Positions 1 through 10,802 of a stretch of 64,000 bases of DNA are shown here, in pieces; positions within the stretch are counted from its first letter, which is position 1, and each line of letters begins with the position of its first letter. This DNA is from an uncultured Bacteroidota bacterium (GTDB taxonomy: Bacteria; Bacteroidota; Bacteroidia; Flavobacteriales; Flavobacteriaceae), in the NCBI GenBank assembly GCA_903838055.1, contig CAILWV010000049.1, positions 49,709 through 113,708 on the forward strand, in the 5' to 3' direction. A model generated the notes under the pieces. That model made no database searches, was not told where the DNA came from, and saw only the letters and a list, made by a program, of their open reading frames with translations. A program made the position numbers and the translations under genes.

Positions 1-1052
1 AAATCTTTACCGTTAGCTTCTTTAATAAATTCTTGAACTAATATATTAGCATTTAAACTTTTAAAAGCATTTATTACCGATTCGGCAGCTTTTTTAGTTT
101 CTGCCAAAACAACTCCTTTTCCTTGAGTTCCTTCTAATAATTTTACAATTAATGGAGAACCTCCAACCATTTTAATCAAATCATCCGTATCTAAAGGCGA
201 ATTGGCAAATCCGGTAGTTGGTATATCTACGCCATTTCTTAATAATAATTGTAGAGAAAAAAGTTTATCTCGAGATTGGGTTATTGCTGCAGCCGAATTC
301 AAGCAATAAACTTTCATTGCTTCAAATTGACGTGTTAATGCACATCCATAAAATGTAATACTAGGACGAATTCTTGGAATAATTGCATCGAAATTGTCTA
401 ATACTTTTCCGCCACGATAATGAATTTCGGGTTTAACAGCATCCAATTTCATATAACATTCTTTGATGTTTAGAAAATGCATTTCATGTCCTCGCATTTC
501 GCCAGCTTCCATAATTCGTTTGTTACTATACAATTCTGGATTACTTGCTAATAATCCAATTCGCAAACCCGATTTACTCGGAATGGCATCAACATATAAA
601 TTTTTTAGATTTTCGATTGAATTTTGGCCTAACAAATATTGCTGCTGGGGATCTACTAAAATTCTTCCGCTCATAGCTTCTCTGCCTAAAAGCATTCTAA
701 AACCCATTGAATCACGGTTGGTAAGCGTCATTTCTATAGACCAAATGTCGCCTCCAATAGTAATATTAGTTTGAATAACATAGCGTTGTTCGCGAAAACC
801 ACTTGAACTTTTAACTACACGTTTATCAATTAACAATGCTTCACAATGAATTACTGTTTTAAGATTGTTTTGAATTGGGTTGATGTCAAATTTCACCCAA
901 TTGATTCCATCTCTTACAAATGGAGAGATATTGATTGCATGTAATGCGGAAGTTTTAGCACCTGAGTCAACACGAGCTTTGATTGCGGGAATTCCAAGTT
1001 CTGGAAATGAACACCATTCTTCAGATCCTAATATGATTTTGTTTTGAGGCAT
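1..1052 (-). CDS. rimK: RimK-type ATP-grasp ligase with N-terminal RimB-like protease domain (partial)
   Basis: Reading in from the window edge on the minus strand, an open frame begins with [13 protein letters not shown] and runs off position 1, so the C-terminus is missing. The first about 140 residues (motifs [19 protein letters not shown] and [13 protein letters not shown]) match the ATP-dependent zinc protease family often coupled to RimK. After that comes the RimK ATP-grasp region, with [20 protein letters not shown] and the ATP-binding stretch [20 protein letters not shown]. RimK enzymes add glutamate to ribosomal protein S6 or related targets. Here protease-like and ligase domains are fused in one chain. 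Family assignment is firm; the substrate is unknown. The start is the only upstream ATG that fits the family. Confidence 0.88.
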   Translation of the reverse strand, partial: MPQNKIILGSEEWCSFPELGIPAIKARVDSGAKTSALHAINISPFVRDGINWVKFDINPIQNNLKTVIHCEALLIDKRVVKSSSGFREQRYVIQTNITIGGDIWSIEMTLTNRDSMGFRMLLGREAMSGRILVDPQQQYLLGQNSIENLKNLYVDAIPSKSGLRIGLLASNPELYSNKRIMEAGEMRGHEMHFLNIKECYMKLDAVKPEIHYRGGKVLDNFDAIIPRIRPSITFYGCALTRQFEAMKVYCLNSAAAITQSRDKLFSLQLLLRNGVDIPTTGFANSPLDTDDLIKMVGGSPLIVKLLEGTQGKGVVLAETKKAAESVINAFKSLNANILVQEFIKEANGKD

Positions 1053-1067
1053 TATAAATAAATTTTA

Positions 1068-1116
1068 AACCACGAATTACAGCAATTTTTTAGAGAAATT
1101 AAAGTATTTCGTGGTT
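1068..1116. repeat. 9-bp inverted repeat between rimK and the toxin remnant
   Basis: AACCACGAA (1068-1076) and TTCGTGGTT (1108-1116) are perfect inverted arms around a 31-nt AT-rich loop. It lies between two minus-strand genes. The loop is long for an intrinsic terminator, so it may be a transcription end signal or a small intergenic repeat. Confidence 0.4.
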
Positions 1117-1128
1117 AAATGTATGTTA

Positions 1129-1402
1129 TTATTTGTAATGACCTTTTAGAGAAACAATTTCTAAAATTTCAATTACATTTTCTTCAACAATTTGATAAAT
1201 TATTCGATGTTCACTATTTATTCTTCTGGACCATTTTCCTGTAAGTTCATACTTCAATGGTTCAGGCTTTCCAATTCCAGTAAATGGATGTTTTATTAAA
1301 TCTTCAATTAATAAAACTATTTTTTTTTGAATAAGTTTTATTGCCAGATTTTTTCCAAAAAGCTAAATCTTTTAGGGCATCGGGAGCAAATCTTATTTCC
1401 AT
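1129..1402 (-). pseudogene. YoeB-type mRNA interferase toxin, frameshifted
   Basis: The minus strand starts MEIRFAPDALKDLAFWKKSGNK, typical of the YoeB/Txe family, then hits a stop. Shifting one base in the A-rich run near 1335-1345 restores the rest: LIEDLIKHPFTGIGKPEPL, then WSRRINSEHRIIYQI and the C-terminal GHY. In YoeB toxins the conserved Arg and the terminal His-Tyr are catalytic, and both are still present after the shift. YoeB cleaves mRNA at the ribosome. As written, the gene cannot make the full toxin. Its start overlaps the 3' end of the antitoxin remnant by 10 nt, the usual operon arrangement. It could instead be a sequencing error in a homopolymer. Confidence 0.75.
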
Positions 1403-1578
1403 ATATCTTCCAAAGCAATACTAACTCCTTTACCGTCTTTTAAATCTTAAAATTTTGGCAACAAATTCTTTATTATAAGGACTTGTACCTTCATCTTATA
1501 TTTCAATATGAAGTGATTTTGCCAATTCTATTAGAAGTGGCATATGTTTTTTCTGTACTTTTTTAATTTAATCTCCAT
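1393..1578 (-). pseudogene. Antitoxin partner of YoeB, multiply disrupted
   Basis: Pieces of a short antitoxin can be read in three segments on the minus strand: MEIKLKK at the start, then KHMPLLIELAKSLHIEI followed by an in-frame TAA, DEGTSPYNKEFVAKIL, a further frameshift, and LKDGKGVSIALEDIWK. The C-terminal pattern SPYN.EFVAKI..L..GKG is common in small Bacteroidetes antitoxins encoded just before YoeB. At least two frameshifts and one stop are needed to explain the sequence, so the gene is dead as written. The reading is an inference from pattern memory and gene order. Confidence 0.6.
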
Positions 1579-1603
1579 ATCATTTAACTAATTAAATTTT
1601 ATT

Positions 1604-4150
1604 TTAACTAGTAGGTTCTTCTTTTTTCTGAATTTTCACATTCAATTCAGTTGCACCTTCTTCAATATCCATAAAGATTTCATCGCCATTGCCAATTTTA
1701 GAAGTGATTATTTCTTCAGCTAAAGAATCTTCAACATATTTTTGAATGGCTCTTTTTAATGGTCTTGCTCCAAATTGTTTGTCGAAACCTTTTTCTGCTA
1801 TAAATGCTTTTGCTTTATCGGATAAAGTTAAGGTATAACCTAATTCTTTAATTCTAGCATATAATTTTACCAATTCTAATTCGATGATTTGGTCAATATC
1901 ATGCTTTTCTAAAGCATTAAATACGATAACATCATCAATTCTGTTCAAGAATTCAGGTGCAAATGTTTTCTTTAAAGCATTTTCGATAATACTTTTCGAA
2001 TTATCATCTGCTTGCGCTACTTTGGCTGCAGTTCCAAAACCAACTCCTTGTCCGAAGTCTTTTAATTGACGAGCACCAACGTTAGAAGTCATAATGATAA
2101 TAGTGTTTTTAAAATCAATTTTACGACCTAAGCTATCCGTTAAATAACCATCATCTAATACTTGAAGCATCATATTAAATACATCAGGATGTGCTTTTTC
2201 TATTTCATCTAAAAGTACCACGCAATATGGTTTTCTTCTAACTTTCTCAGTTAATTGACCACCTTCTTCATATCCAACATATCCTGGAGGAGCACCTACT
2301 AATCTAGAAATAGCAAATTTTTCCATGTATTCACTCATGTCAATTCGTACTAAAGCATCTTCTGAATCGAATAATTCTTTAGCTAATACTTTGGCTAATT
2401 GTGTTTTTCCAACTCCTGTTTGCCCTAAGAAAATAAAGGAACCTATTGGTTTGTTTGGATCTTTTAATCCTGCACGATTTCGTTGAATAGAACGCGCAAT
2501 TTTCATTACTGCTTCATTTTGACCAATAACTTTGCCTTGAAGTAGTTCTGGTAATCTTGCTAATTTATTACTTTCTGTTTGCGCAATTCGATTTACAGGA
2601 ATACCTGTCATCATAGACACTACATCGGCAACATTGTCTTCAGTAACTTCAATACGGTTGTTTTTAGAATCTTCTTCCCATTGCTCTTGTGCTATAGCAA
2701 GTTCTTTTTCAATTTTCTTTTCATCGTCGCGAAGTTTTGCTGCTTCTTCATATTTCTGTCTTTTTACAACCGAATTTTTTAATTCACGAACTTCTTCTAA
2801 CTGACGTTCTAAATCTACTATTTGTTTAGGAACATCAATATTGGTAATGTGAACACGAGAACCTGCCTCGTCTAAGGCATCAATAGCTTTGTCTGGTAAA
2901 AAACGTTCCGACATATATCTATCCGTTAATTTTACACAAGCCTCAATTGCATCTTGTGTATAAGTAACATTATGGTGGTCTTCGTATTTATTTTTGATAT
3001 TATTTAAAATCAATATAGTCTCTGAAACAGAGGTTGGCTCAACAATCACCTTCTGAAAACGACGTTCTAATGCTCCATCTTTTTCAATATATTGACGGTA
3101 TTCATCTAAGGTTGTGGCTCCAATACATTGTATTTCTCCTCTTGATAAAGCAGGTTTTAGCATGTTTGAAGCGTCTAATGAGCCTGTAGCTCCACCAGCA
3201 CCCACAATTGTGTGAATCTCATCAATAAACAAAATAATATCGTCGTTTTTTTCCAACTCATTCATTACAGCTTTCATTCTCTCTTCAAACTGTCCGCGAT
3301 ATTTTGTGCCTGCAACTAAACTAGCCAAATCTAAAGTAACCACTCTTTTGTTAAATAAAATTCTAGAAACTTTCTTTTGGATAATACGTAATGCTAAACC
3401 TTCAGCAATTGCAGATTTACCAACACCTGGCTCTCCAATCAACAATGGATTGTTTTTCTTTCTACGACTTAATATTTGTGAAACCCGTTCAATTTCTTTT
3501 TCACGGCCTACAACAGGATCTAATTTTCCATCTTCAGCCATTTCTGTTAAATCTCTACCAAAATTATCTAGAACAGGGGTTTTAGATTTTTTACTTGATT
3601 TGTTCGCAGGATTATTAAAACTATCTCCTTTAATGCCATCATCATGTCCAGAATCATCATTAAAAGACTCGTTTTTTGGCAGGTTTTCTAAAAAATTCTC
3701 TTCTCTTGGTGTCATGTCTAAATATTGTTCTTTAGCTACTTCATAATCTATTTTAAGTTTATTTAGTAACTTAGTTGTAGGATCATTTTCATTTCTTAAG
3801 ATGCAAAGCAATAAATGTGCAGTACTAATTGAACTACTTTGGTATACTTTTGCTTCTAAAAAAGTTGTCTTAAGTGCTCTTTCTGCTTGACGTGTTAAAT
3901 GTAAGTTTTTCTTTTCTAAACTCAACTCAACATTAGGATTTGGCGGACTTAGTATCTCCACTTTCTTTCTTAAATGATCTAAATCCACTGAAAGATTATT
4001 CAAAATTGATATTGCTTTTCCATTTCCGTCTCTCAAAATTCCAAGCATAAGATGTTCCGTTCCAATAAAATCGTGCCCTAATCGCAAAGCTTCTTCTTTG
4101 CTATAAGTTATTACATCTTTTACTCTTGGTGAAAAATTATCATCCATCAT
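1604..4150 (-). CDS. clpC: ATP-dependent Clp protease ATP-binding subunit ClpC
   Basis: An 848-residue Hsp100 AAA+ unfoldase that feeds substrates to ClpP. Two N-terminal Clp repeats lie within residues 1-150. A Walker A (GEPGVGKS, 239-246) marks the first AAA module, and LFIDEIH is its Walker B. A UVR-like coiled middle segment spans about 446-481 ([15 protein letters not shown]). The second module has Walker A GQTGVGKT at 576-583. The UVR motif and spacing make it ClpC rather than ClpA or ClpB. The start is ambiguous by one codon (MM); the gene is divergent from gyrA across a 260-bp AT-rich gap. Length is usual for the family. Confidence 0.95.
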   Translation of the reverse strand: MMDDNFSPRVKDVITYSKEEALRLGHDFIGTEHLMLGILRDGNGKAISILNNLSVDLDHLRKKVEILSPPNPNVELSLEKKNLHLTRQAERALKTTFLEAKVYQSSSISTAHLLLCILRNENDPTTKLLNKLKIDYEVAKEQYLDMTPREENFLENLPKNESFNDDSGHDDGIKGDSFNNPANKSSKKSKTPVLDNFGRDLTEMAEDGKLDPVVGREKEIERVSQILSRRKKNNPLLIGEPGVGKSAIAEGLALRIIQKKVSRILFNKRVVTLDLASLVAGTKYRGQFEERMKAVMNELEKNDDIILFIDEIHTIVGAGGATGSLDASNMLKPALSRGEIQCIGATTLDEYRQYIEKDGALERRFQKVIVEPTSVSETILILNNIKNKYEDHHNVTYTQDAIEACVKLTDRYMSERFLPDKAIDALDEAGSRVHITNIDVPKQIVDLERQLEEVRELKNSVVKRQKYEEAAKLRDDEKKIEKELAIAQEQWEEDSKNNRIEVTEDNVADVVSMMTGIPVNRIAQTESNKLARLPELLQGKVIGQNEAVMKIARSIQRNRAGLKDPNKPIGSFIFLGQTGVGKTQLAKVLAKELFDSEDALVRIDMSEYMEKFAISRLVGAPPGYVGYEEGGQLTEKVRRKPYCVVLLDEIEKAHPDVFNMMLQVLDDGYLTDSLGRKIDFKNTIIIMTSNVGARQLKDFGQGVGFGTAAKVAQADDNSKSIIENALKKTFAPEFLNRIDDVIVFNALEKHDIDQIIELELVKLYARIKELGYTLTLSDKAKAFIAEKGFDKQFGARPLKRAIQKYVEDSLAEEIITSKIGNGDEIFMDIEEGATELNVKIQKKEEPTS

Positions 4151-4410
4151 TTTATGTATATTATTATTGTAAATTTAGTGAATTACTTTTGGTAAATCAA
4201 ATACCATTCCTAAAGAAAACTCTAGTCAGTAAATTGACAAAAAAATAATTATATATATAACTTTAAATTTGGTAATTTATTAACCATTTGGTGCTACTAA
4301 TTTGTTAATAAATCCTTGAAATAAGTGAACGAAAATGCTTTTATAAGAATTTAAAAAATGTAACTTGCACGATTGAATTGAAAATTAATTTACTTTAAAA
4401 ATTTATAAAT

Positions 4411-7008
4411 ATGTCTGACGGAGAAAAGTTAATTCCTATTAACATTGAAGACGAAATGAAATCAGCATACATCGATTATTCGATGTCTGTTATTGTATCA
4501 AGAGCACTGCCTGATGTTCGTGATGGTTTAAAGCCAGTTCATAGAAGGGTGTTATACGGAATGTACGATTTAGGTGTAACCTCTAAATCAGCCCATAAGA
4601 AATCAGCAAGAATTGTAGGAGAAGTATTAGGTAAGTACCACCCTCACGGAGATACTTCAGTTTATGATGCTATGGTTCGTATGGCTCAAGAGTGGAGTTT
4701 ACGTTATTTATTAGTAGATGGTCAAGGTAACTTTGGATCTGTAGATGGCGATAGTCCTGCTGCAATGCGTTATACCGAGGCTAGAATGAAAAAGATGTCT
4801 GAAGACATAATGGCAGATATTGATAAAGAAACCGTTGATTTTAAGTTGAATTTTGACGATACTTTATATGAGCCAACAGTAATGCCAACGCGAGTTCCTA
4901 ACTTATTGATAAATGGAGCATCTGGAATTGCAGTAGGTATGGCTACAAATATGGCGCCACATAATATTACCGAAGTTATTGATGGTACCCTTGCATATAT
5001 TGATAATAATGATATTGAAATTGATGAGTTAATTACACTTATTAAAGCACCTGATTTTCCTACCGGAGGGGTGATTTATGGTTACGAAGGAGTTCGTGAA
5101 GCGTTCAAAACAGGTCGTGGAAGAATTGTAATTCGTGCAAAAGTTAATTTTGAAGAAATTAACGGTAAAGAAGCAATTATTGTATCAGAAATTCCGTACC
5201 AAGTTAATAAGGCGGAAATGATTAAAAAAACTGCCGACTTAATTAATGACAAAAAAATTGAAGGTATTTCTAATATTCGAGATGAATCGGATAGAACAGG
5301 AATGCGTATTGTTTATGAATTAAAACGTGACGCCGTTCCGAATGTAGTTTTAAATACATTATATAAATATACCCAACTTCAATCTTCTTTTAGTGTTAAT
5401 AACATTGCCTTAGTTAAAGGTAGACCTCAAATGTTGAACGTAAAAGATTTAATTCATTATTTCGTAGAACACCGTCATGATGTTGTTGTAAGAAGAACAC
5501 AATTTGAATTACGTAAAGCAGAAGAAAGAGCACACATATTAGAAGGATTAATAATAGCTTCTGATAATATTGATGAAGTTATAGCATTAATCCGTTCATC
5601 TAAAGATGGTGAGGAAGCTAGAGCAAAATTAATTGAACGTTTTCAATTATCTGAAATTCAAGCTCGTGCAATTGTTGAAATGCGTTTGAGACAATTAACA
5701 GGTCTGGAACAAGATAAATTAAGAGCAGAATATGAAGAATTAATGAAATTAATAAACCATTTGAAAGATTTACTTGCTAGTAAAGAACTTAGAATGGAAT
5801 TAATTAAAACAGAATTAATTGAAATTCGTGATAAATATGGCGATGAACGTCGTTCTGTAATTGAATATTCAGGTGGAGATGTTAGTATTGAAGATTTAAT
5901 TGCCGATGAAAATGTAGTAATTACTATTTCACATGCTGGATATATTAAACGTACTTCTTTAACAGAATACAAAACTCAAAATAGAGGAGGAGTAGGACAA
6001 AAATCTGCAGCTACAAGAGATCAGGATTTCTTAGAGCATTTATTTGTTGCTACTAACCATAACTATTTATTAATTTTTACCCAAAAAGGTAAATGTTATT
6101 GGATGCGTGTTTATGAAATTCCAGAAGGAACCAAAGCAAGTAAAGGTAGAGCGCTACAAAACCTTATCAATATTGAAAGTGATGATAAAGTAAAAGCATT
6201 TATTTGTACTCAAGATTTAAAAGACCAAGACTACATTAAGAGTCATTATTTAATTATGGCTACCAAAAAAGGTCAGGTTAAGAAAACTTCTTTAGAGAAA
6301 TATTCTAAACCTAGAGTTAATGGAGTTGCTGCAATTACAATTAAAGAGGGTGATGAATTATTAGCTGCAGAGTTAACAAATGGAAATAGCCAAATTTTAA
6401 TAGCTGTTAAATCAGGTAAGTTAGTTCGTTTTGAAGAAGCTAAAACACGTCCAATGGGAAGAACAGCTTCTGGAGTTAGAGGAATTACTTTAAGAGACGA
6501 TCAAGATGAAGTGATTGGAATGGTTTCAGTTGATGAAAATAATATTAATGAATCGCAATTATTAGTTGTTACTGAAAATGGTTACGGAAAAAGAACGAAA
6601 CTTGAAGATGAAGGTGAAGCTATTTATAGAATCACAAATCGTGGAGGTAAAGGTGTGAAAACATTAAATATTACTGAAAAAACAGGTGCATTAGTTTCTA
6701 TTAATTCAGTTACAGATGCTGATGATTTAATGATTATTAACAAATCTGGTTTAACTATAAGAATGGATGTTTCTACACTTCGTGTTATGGGTAGAGCAAC
6801 TCAAGGTGTTCGTTTAATAAATATCAAAGGAAATGACTCAATAGCTGCTGTAACTAAAGTTATGAAAGACGATGAGGAAGAAGCGATTGCTGCAGATGGA
6901 GAAGAATTAGAAATAGATCCAAATGCAATAATTGAAGACGATTCTGAGGATGATGATGTTGAAGAAACTGACGAAGAAGTTGCAGATGATGATGATTCAG
7001 AAGAATAA
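4411..7008 (+). CDS. gyrA: DNA gyrase subunit A
   Basis: The 865-residue A subunit of gyrase breaks and rejoins DNA during negative supercoiling. The N-terminal breakage-reunion domain holds the active-site tyrosine at residue 121 ([10 protein letters not shown]). The GyrA box QNRGGVGQ opens the C-terminal wrapping domain, confirming gyrase rather than topoisomerase IV. The quinolone-determining segment reads [10 protein letters not shown], with Thr82 at the E. coli Ser83 position and Asp86 at the Asp87 position; Thr there is, to my knowledge, normal in Flavobacterium and not proof of resistance. The protein ends in a long acidic tail of Asp/Glu residues. A strong terminator follows at once. 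Confidence 0.97.
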   Translation: MSDGEKLIPINIEDEMKSAYIDYSMSVIVSRALPDVRDGLKPVHRRVLYGMYDLGVTSKSAHKKSARIVGEVLGKYHPHGDTSVYDAMVRMAQEWSLRYLLVDGQGNFGSVDGDSPAAMRYTEARMKKMSEDIMADIDKETVDFKLNFDDTLYEPTVMPTRVPNLLINGASGIAVGMATNMAPHNITEVIDGTLAYIDNNDIEIDELITLIKAPDFPTGGVIYGYEGVREAFKTGRGRIVIRAKVNFEEINGKEAIIVSEIPYQVNKAEMIKKTADLINDKKIEGISNIRDESDRTGMRIVYELKRDAVPNVVLNTLYKYTQLQSSFSVNNIALVKGRPQMLNVKDLIHYFVEHRHDVVVRRTQFELRKAEERAHILEGLIIASDNIDEVIALIRSSKDGEEARAKLIERFQLSEIQARAIVEMRLRQLTGLEQDKLRAEYEELMKLINHLKDLLASKELRMELIKTELIEIRDKYGDERRSVIEYSGGDVSIEDLIADENVVITISHAGYIKRTSLTEYKTQNRGGVGQKSAATRDQDFLEHLFVATNHNYLLIFTQKGKCYWMRVYEIPEGTKASKGRALQNLINIESDDKVKAFICTQDLKDQDYIKSHYLIMATKKGQVKKTSLEKYSKPRVNGVAAITIKEGDELLAAELTNGNSQILIAVKSGKLVRFEEAKTRPMGRTASGVRGITLRDDQDEVIGMVSVDENNINESQLLVVTENGYGKRTKLEDEGEAIYRITNRGGKGVKTLNITEKTGALVSINSVTDADDLMIINKSGLTIRMDVSTLRVMGRATQGVRLINIKGNDSIAAVTKVMKDDEEEAIAADGEELEIDPNAIIEDDSEDDDVEETDEEVADDDDSEE

Positions 7009-7026
7009 ATAAATAATTTGAAATAG

Positions 7027-7073
7027 AAAAAAGCCATGTAACTAAAACTATTTTAGATAGCATGGCTTTTTTT
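7027..7073 (+). terminator. Intrinsic terminator of gyrA
   Basis: AAAAAAGCCATG (7027-7038) pairs with CATGGCTTTTTT (7061-7072), and an inner CTAAAA/TTTTAG pair extends the stem. A T-run ends the hairpin. It lies 18 bp after the gyrA stop. Confidence 0.88.
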
Positions 7074-7109
7074 AATAAATAAATAATCAAAAATTAAAAT
7101 AGTTACATT

Positions 7110-8432
7110 ATGAGAATTAAACAAATAATAATTGCAGGAGCATTATTAGTTTCTGTTACTACTTTCGCGCAGAAAGATGAATTAAAAGCGTTGAAAAAGA
7201 TTTATAATAAAGACGTTATTAAAGGAGATGATTTAGCCCAATATAAATCTCTTGTAGATAAAGTGCAGCCCCTAGCTGTTGAAGAAGGGGATAAAGTTTA
7301 TGCTAATTTTTATAAATGCATGATTCCTGTATTGGAATATAGTTCTATTGATAAAACTATGGCTCCTATTCAAATTCAAATGGCTTTAATGAAGTTTGTT
7401 AGCCCTAAATCAATTTCTGATTTAGCTTCTGGATTAAACGCTACATTAGATTATGAAAAAAAGACAGGTAAAAAAAATCAAACAGATGATATTAATGAAA
7501 CCATAACTTCGTTTAAACCAGAACTTTTGAATTATGCTGTAAAATTAGGAAATGAAAAGAATTATAAAGAATCTGCCGATGTGTTATATTCTATTTATCT
7601 TCTAGATAAAAAAGATCAAGAAACTTTGTATTACGCAGCTAATTATGCAGCTAATGGACATGATTACGATAAAGCATTGGTGTATTACAAAGAATTGAAA
7701 GCATTGAATTATACAGGTGAAGGAATTATTTATTACGCTAAAAATAAAGCTACAGGAGCAGAAGAAAATTACAATAATAAAAGTGTCAGAGATAATTTGA
7801 TACAATTAGGAACTCATTCTTCTCCTAGAGATGAAAAAATTCCATCTAAAAAAGGGGAGATAATTAGAAATATTGCTCTCATTTTAGTTGATCAAGGAAA
7901 AGAAGAAGAAGCTAAAAGTGCATTAGAAGAAGCTAGAAAAGAAAATCCAGAAGATACGGGACTGATCGTTTCTGAAGCAAATATTTATTTGAAACAAAAT
8001 GATACTGCAAATTATAAAAAATTAATCTCTGAAGCATTAGAGAAAAGTCCTAATGATGAAGTATTAGTTTATAATTTAGGAGTTACTTGTGCTAATGCTA
8101 ATCAAATGGAAGATGCTGAAAAATATTATAGAAAAGCAATCGAATTAAAACCTGATTTTGGTAATGCCTATTTGAATTTAGCGGATCTTATCTTAAAACC
8201 AGACGCTAAAATCGTAGAAGAGATTAACAAGTTATCTACTTCTCCAAAAGATTTAAAAAGATACGATGTTTTAAAAGCACAAAGACAGCAATTGTTTAGT
8301 AAAGCTATGCCTTTATTGGAAAAAGCACATCAATTAGATCCAAAAGATGATGTTGTAAAAAGTAATTTAAAATCGGTTTACAACTTTTTAGAAATGACAG
8401 ATAAAGTTAAAGCTTTAAAAGAAGAAAACTAG
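7110..8432 (+). CDS. Exported TPR-repeat protein
   Basis: A 440-residue protein with a signal peptide (MRIKQIIIAGALLVSVTTFA, cleavage expected before or at Q21) and many tetratricopeptide-like helical pairs. The clearest TPR units are in the C-terminal half (for example NPEDTGLIVSEANIYLKQND and MEDAEKYYRKAIELKPDFGN). It is probably periplasmic and a scaffold for protein contacts; no enzymatic motif is visible. It stands alone between two terminators downstream of gyrA, a pairing that looks common in flavobacteria. The exact role is unknown. Confidence 0.85.
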   Translation: MRIKQIIIAGALLVSVTTFAQKDELKALKKIYNKDVIKGDDLAQYKSLVDKVQPLAVEEGDKVYANFYKCMIPVLEYSSIDKTMAPIQIQMALMKFVSPKSISDLASGLNATLDYEKKTGKKNQTDDINETITSFKPELLNYAVKLGNEKNYKESADVLYSIYLLDKKDQETLYYAANYAANGHDYDKALVYYKELKALNYTGEGIIYYAKNKATGAEENYNNKSVRDNLIQLGTHSSPRDEKIPSKKGEIIRNIALILVDQGKEEEAKSALEEARKENPEDTGLIVSEANIYLKQNDTANYKKLISEALEKSPNDEVLVYNLGVTCANANQMEDAEKYYRKAIELKPDFGNAYLNLADLILKPDAKIVEEINKLSTSPKDLKRYDVLKAQRQQLFSKAMPLLEKAHQLDPKDDVVKSNLKSVYNFLEMTDKVKALKEEN

Positions 8433-8447
8433 CAATACCTTTTTTAA

Positions 8448-8496
8448 TACCAAATAAAATAGCCAATCTAATTCAGATTGGCTATTTTATTTGGTA
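8448..8496. terminator. Bidirectional terminator between TPR gene and prfB
   Basis: A perfect 22-bp inverted repeat (8448-8469 with 8475-8496) has a 5-nt loop; its core is AGCCAATCT/AGATTGGCT flanked by A- and T-rich ends. Convergent genes end on both sides, so it can stop transcription from either direction. Confidence 0.9.
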
Positions 8497-8501
8497 TATA
8501 A

Positions 8502-9597
8502 TTATTCTTCCTTTTGCCCCATCATCATTAAATAGGCCTTTAGGAATTCATCAATATTTCCGTTCATTACACCGTCTACATCGCTTGTTTCATATCCAGA
8601 TCGAACATCTTTTACTAATTTGTAGGGTTGCATCACATAATTTCTAATTTGTGATCCCCATTCAATTTTCATTTTACCTGCTTCAATATCTGCACGTTGT
8701 GCTAATTGTTTTTTTAATTCAATTTCATACAACTGTGATTTTAACATTTGCATAGCTCGTTGTCTATTATCTTGTTGCGAACGTGTTTCAGAACATTGAA
8801 TTTGTATCCCTGTAGGTTTGTGAAACAATTGTACTTTTGTCTCTACTTTATTAACATTTTGTCCTCCAGCTCCACTTGATCGAGAAGTTATTATTTCAAT
8901 ATCTGCTGGATTAATATCAATTTCTATCGTGTCATCTACTAATGGATATACATAAATTGAAGCAAAAGAGGTGTGTCTTTTAGCATTACTATCAAATGGC
9001 GATATACGAACCAATCGATGAACACCATTTTCACCTTTTAAATATCCGAATGCAAAATCACCTTCAATTTCTAAGGTTACAGTTTTAATTCCTGCAACAT
9101 CTCCTTCTTGAAAGTTCAATTCTTTGATTTTATATCTTTGTTTTTCTGCCCACATCATGTACATTCGCATTAACATTGATGCCCAATCGCAACTTTCTGT
9201 TCCGCCTGCACCTGCAGTAATTTGAAGTACAGCACTCATGCTATCCCCTTCCTCTGAAAGCATATTTCTAAATTCTAAATCTTCAATATGAGAATTAGTT
9301 AATTCATATTGAGAATCAAGTTCTGTTTCAGAAACATCTCCTTCTTTAAAAAAATCATAGGTAATTTGAAGTTCCTCTGCTAATTCAACCCCTTTTTCAA
9401 AATCTTCTACCCATTTTTTCTTTTGGCGTAAGTTTTTAATCAGGATCTCAGCATCTTTAGCATTATTCCAAAAATTGGGTGCAAAGGTCTTTTCTTCTTC
9501 GTTGGTTATTTCGATAAGCTTGGCATCAATGTCAAAGATACCTCCTCAACGCACCAAGACGCTCTACAATACCTTTTATTTGTTCAGTATTTGTCAT
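8502..9597 (-). CDS. prfB: Peptide chain release factor 2, programmed +1 frameshift
   Basis: Release factor 2 ends translation at UGA and UAA. The protein starts at 9597 ([20 protein letters not shown]), reads Leu21 (CTT) and then meets an in-frame TGA at 9534-9532. A +1 slip gives Asp (GAC) and opens the 343-residue downstream frame, for about 364 residues in total, the usual RF2 length. The GGQ motif that enters the peptidyl-transferase centre is present (GAGGQNVNK), followed by [13 protein letters not shown]. Translating only from the internal Met at 9263 would lose about 110 residues, so that start is wrong. Expression is autoregulated by RF2 level. Divergent from the aldolase gene. Confidence 0.95.
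9531..9546 (-). promoter_or_regulatory. prfB programmed frameshift signal
   Basis: On the minus strand the sequence reads AGGAGG TAT CTT TGA C. The internal Shine-Dalgarno-like AGGAGG lies 3 nt before the CTT slippery codon and the TGA, matching the classical RF2 recoding site. Confidence 0.93.
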
Positions 9598-9613
9598 AAA
9601 TTATGTAAATTTG
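9580..9613 (+). promoter_or_regulatory. Predicted flavobacterial promoter for the aldolase gene
   Basis: TTG at 9580-9582 and TAAATTTG at 9606-9613, with a 23-bp spacer, fit the Bacteroidetes consensus (TTG, 17-23 bp, TAnnTTTG). The -7 box is 32 bp before the start codon at 9645. The -33 element lies inside the divergent prfB coding start. Confidence 0.5.
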
Positions 9614-9644
9614 TAAATGCAAATATAATGCTTCAAAATTTGAT

Positions 9645-10670
9645 ATGGAAATTAATTTAATCAGCGATACAGTCACTAAGCCTAGCAACGAAATGTTGCA
9701 ATTCATGTTTAATGCCAAAGTTGGCGATGATGTTTATAAACAAGATCCAACAGTAAATGAACTTGAAAATGCTGTTGCTCAGTTGTTTGGAATGGAAGCT
9801 GCTTTGTTTTTTCCATCTGGAACTATGGCAAATCAGACAGCGATTAAATTACATACTAATCCTGGCGAACAAATTATTTGTGATAAATACTCTCATATTT
9901 ATCATTATGAAGGAGGAGGCGCTTCATTTAATAGCGGAGTATCTTGCTGTTTAGTAGATGGAAACCGCGGAATGATTACTGCTGATTTAGTTAAAAATGC
10001 AATTAACGATCCTGAATTTTATCATGCTCCTTTAACTTCTTTAGTTAGTATTGAAAATACTACCAATAAGGGTGGAGGCGCTTGTTATGATATATCAGAA
10101 TTAAAGAAAATTAAACAAGTTTGTATAGATCATAATTTGAAATATCACTTAGATGGTGCTCGACTTTGGAATGCAATGGTAGCTAAAAAGCAACATCCAA
10201 AACAATTTGGCGAGTTATTTGATACTATTTCGGTATGTTTATCTAAAGGACTTGGAGCTCCAATAGGTTCGGTTTTATTAGGGAGTAAAGTTGATATTAA
10301 AAGAGCATTACGTATCCGAAAAATATTTGGAGGAGGAATGCGTCAAGCAGGATATTTAGCTGCGGCCGGAATGTATGCTTTACAAAATAATATATTAAGA
10401 TTAGAAGAAGACCATCGAAGAGCTAAAGAAATTGGAGAATTGTTAAAAACATTAAATTGGGTAGAAAAAGTAGAACCTGTAGAAACTAATATTTTAATAT
10501 TTTCTGTTCGCCCTTCATTAGAAGAAAAATGGGTTATTGAAAAATTACAACAAAAAAATATTTTTATTAGTTCAATGGGTCACGGAAAACTTAGGATTGT
10601 TACACATATTGATTATAAAGAGGTAATGCATAATTATGTAATGGAAGCCTTAAGCAAAATGCAATTTTAG
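9645..10670 (+). CDS. ltaE: Low-specificity L-threonine aldolase (PLP-dependent)
   Basis: A 341-residue fold-type I PLP enzyme that splits threonine or allo-threonine into glycine and acetaldehyde. The family pattern is clear: NLISDTVTKPS at the N-terminus, GDDVYKQDPTVNELE, FPSGTMANQTAI, and the aspartate in YHLDGARLWNA. The PLP lysine is K201 in SVCLSKGLGAPIGS. Length and motifs are complete. It is a cytosolic single gene; two other predicted starts downstream are out of frame. The alternative beta-eliminating lyase family is close, but the LSKGLGAP motif favours aldolase. Confidence 0.93.
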   Translation: MEINLISDTVTKPSNEMLQFMFNAKVGDDVYKQDPTVNELENAVAQLFGMEAALFFPSGTMANQTAIKLHTNPGEQIICDKYSHIYHYEGGGASFNSGVSCCLVDGNRGMITADLVKNAINDPEFYHAPLTSLVSIENTTNKGGGACYDISELKKIKQVCIDHNLKYHLDGARLWNAMVAKKQHPKQFGELFDTISVCLSKGLGAPIGSVLLGSKVDIKRALRIRKIFGGGMRQAGYLAAAGMYALQNNILRLEEDHRRAKEIGELLKTLNWVEKVEPVETNILIFSVRPSLEEKWVIEKLQQKNIFISSMGHGKLRIVTHIDYKEVMHNYVMEALSKMQF

Positions 10671-10802
10671 AATATTTTTTTTAATCTATAGTTTTCGGTA
10701 TTTAAACTCATATATTTGTCATTTAAGCGATTTGGATTGAGTCATTGAATTTGTATTTATAAATTTAATAAATTGTTATTGTAATAAATTATATTTCGTA
10801 CT

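Noticed and set aside
3306..3746. Plus-strand ORF of 146 codons inside clpC
   Set aside because: It is antisense to strongly conserved ClpC sequence and has no recognisable protein features.
4411..7008. Quinolone-resistance mutation in GyrA (Thr at the Ser83 position)
   Set aside because: Thr is, to my knowledge, the natural residue in several Flavobacterium species, so it is no evidence of resistance.
8448..8496. 22-bp perfect inverted repeat as an IS end
   Set aside because: It lies between convergent stops and has the form of a bidirectional terminator.
8502..9263. prfB as a truncated gene starting at the internal ATG
   Set aside because: The upstream 21-codon frame, SD-like AGGAGG and CTT-TGA-C signal show a programmed frameshift; the real start is 9597.
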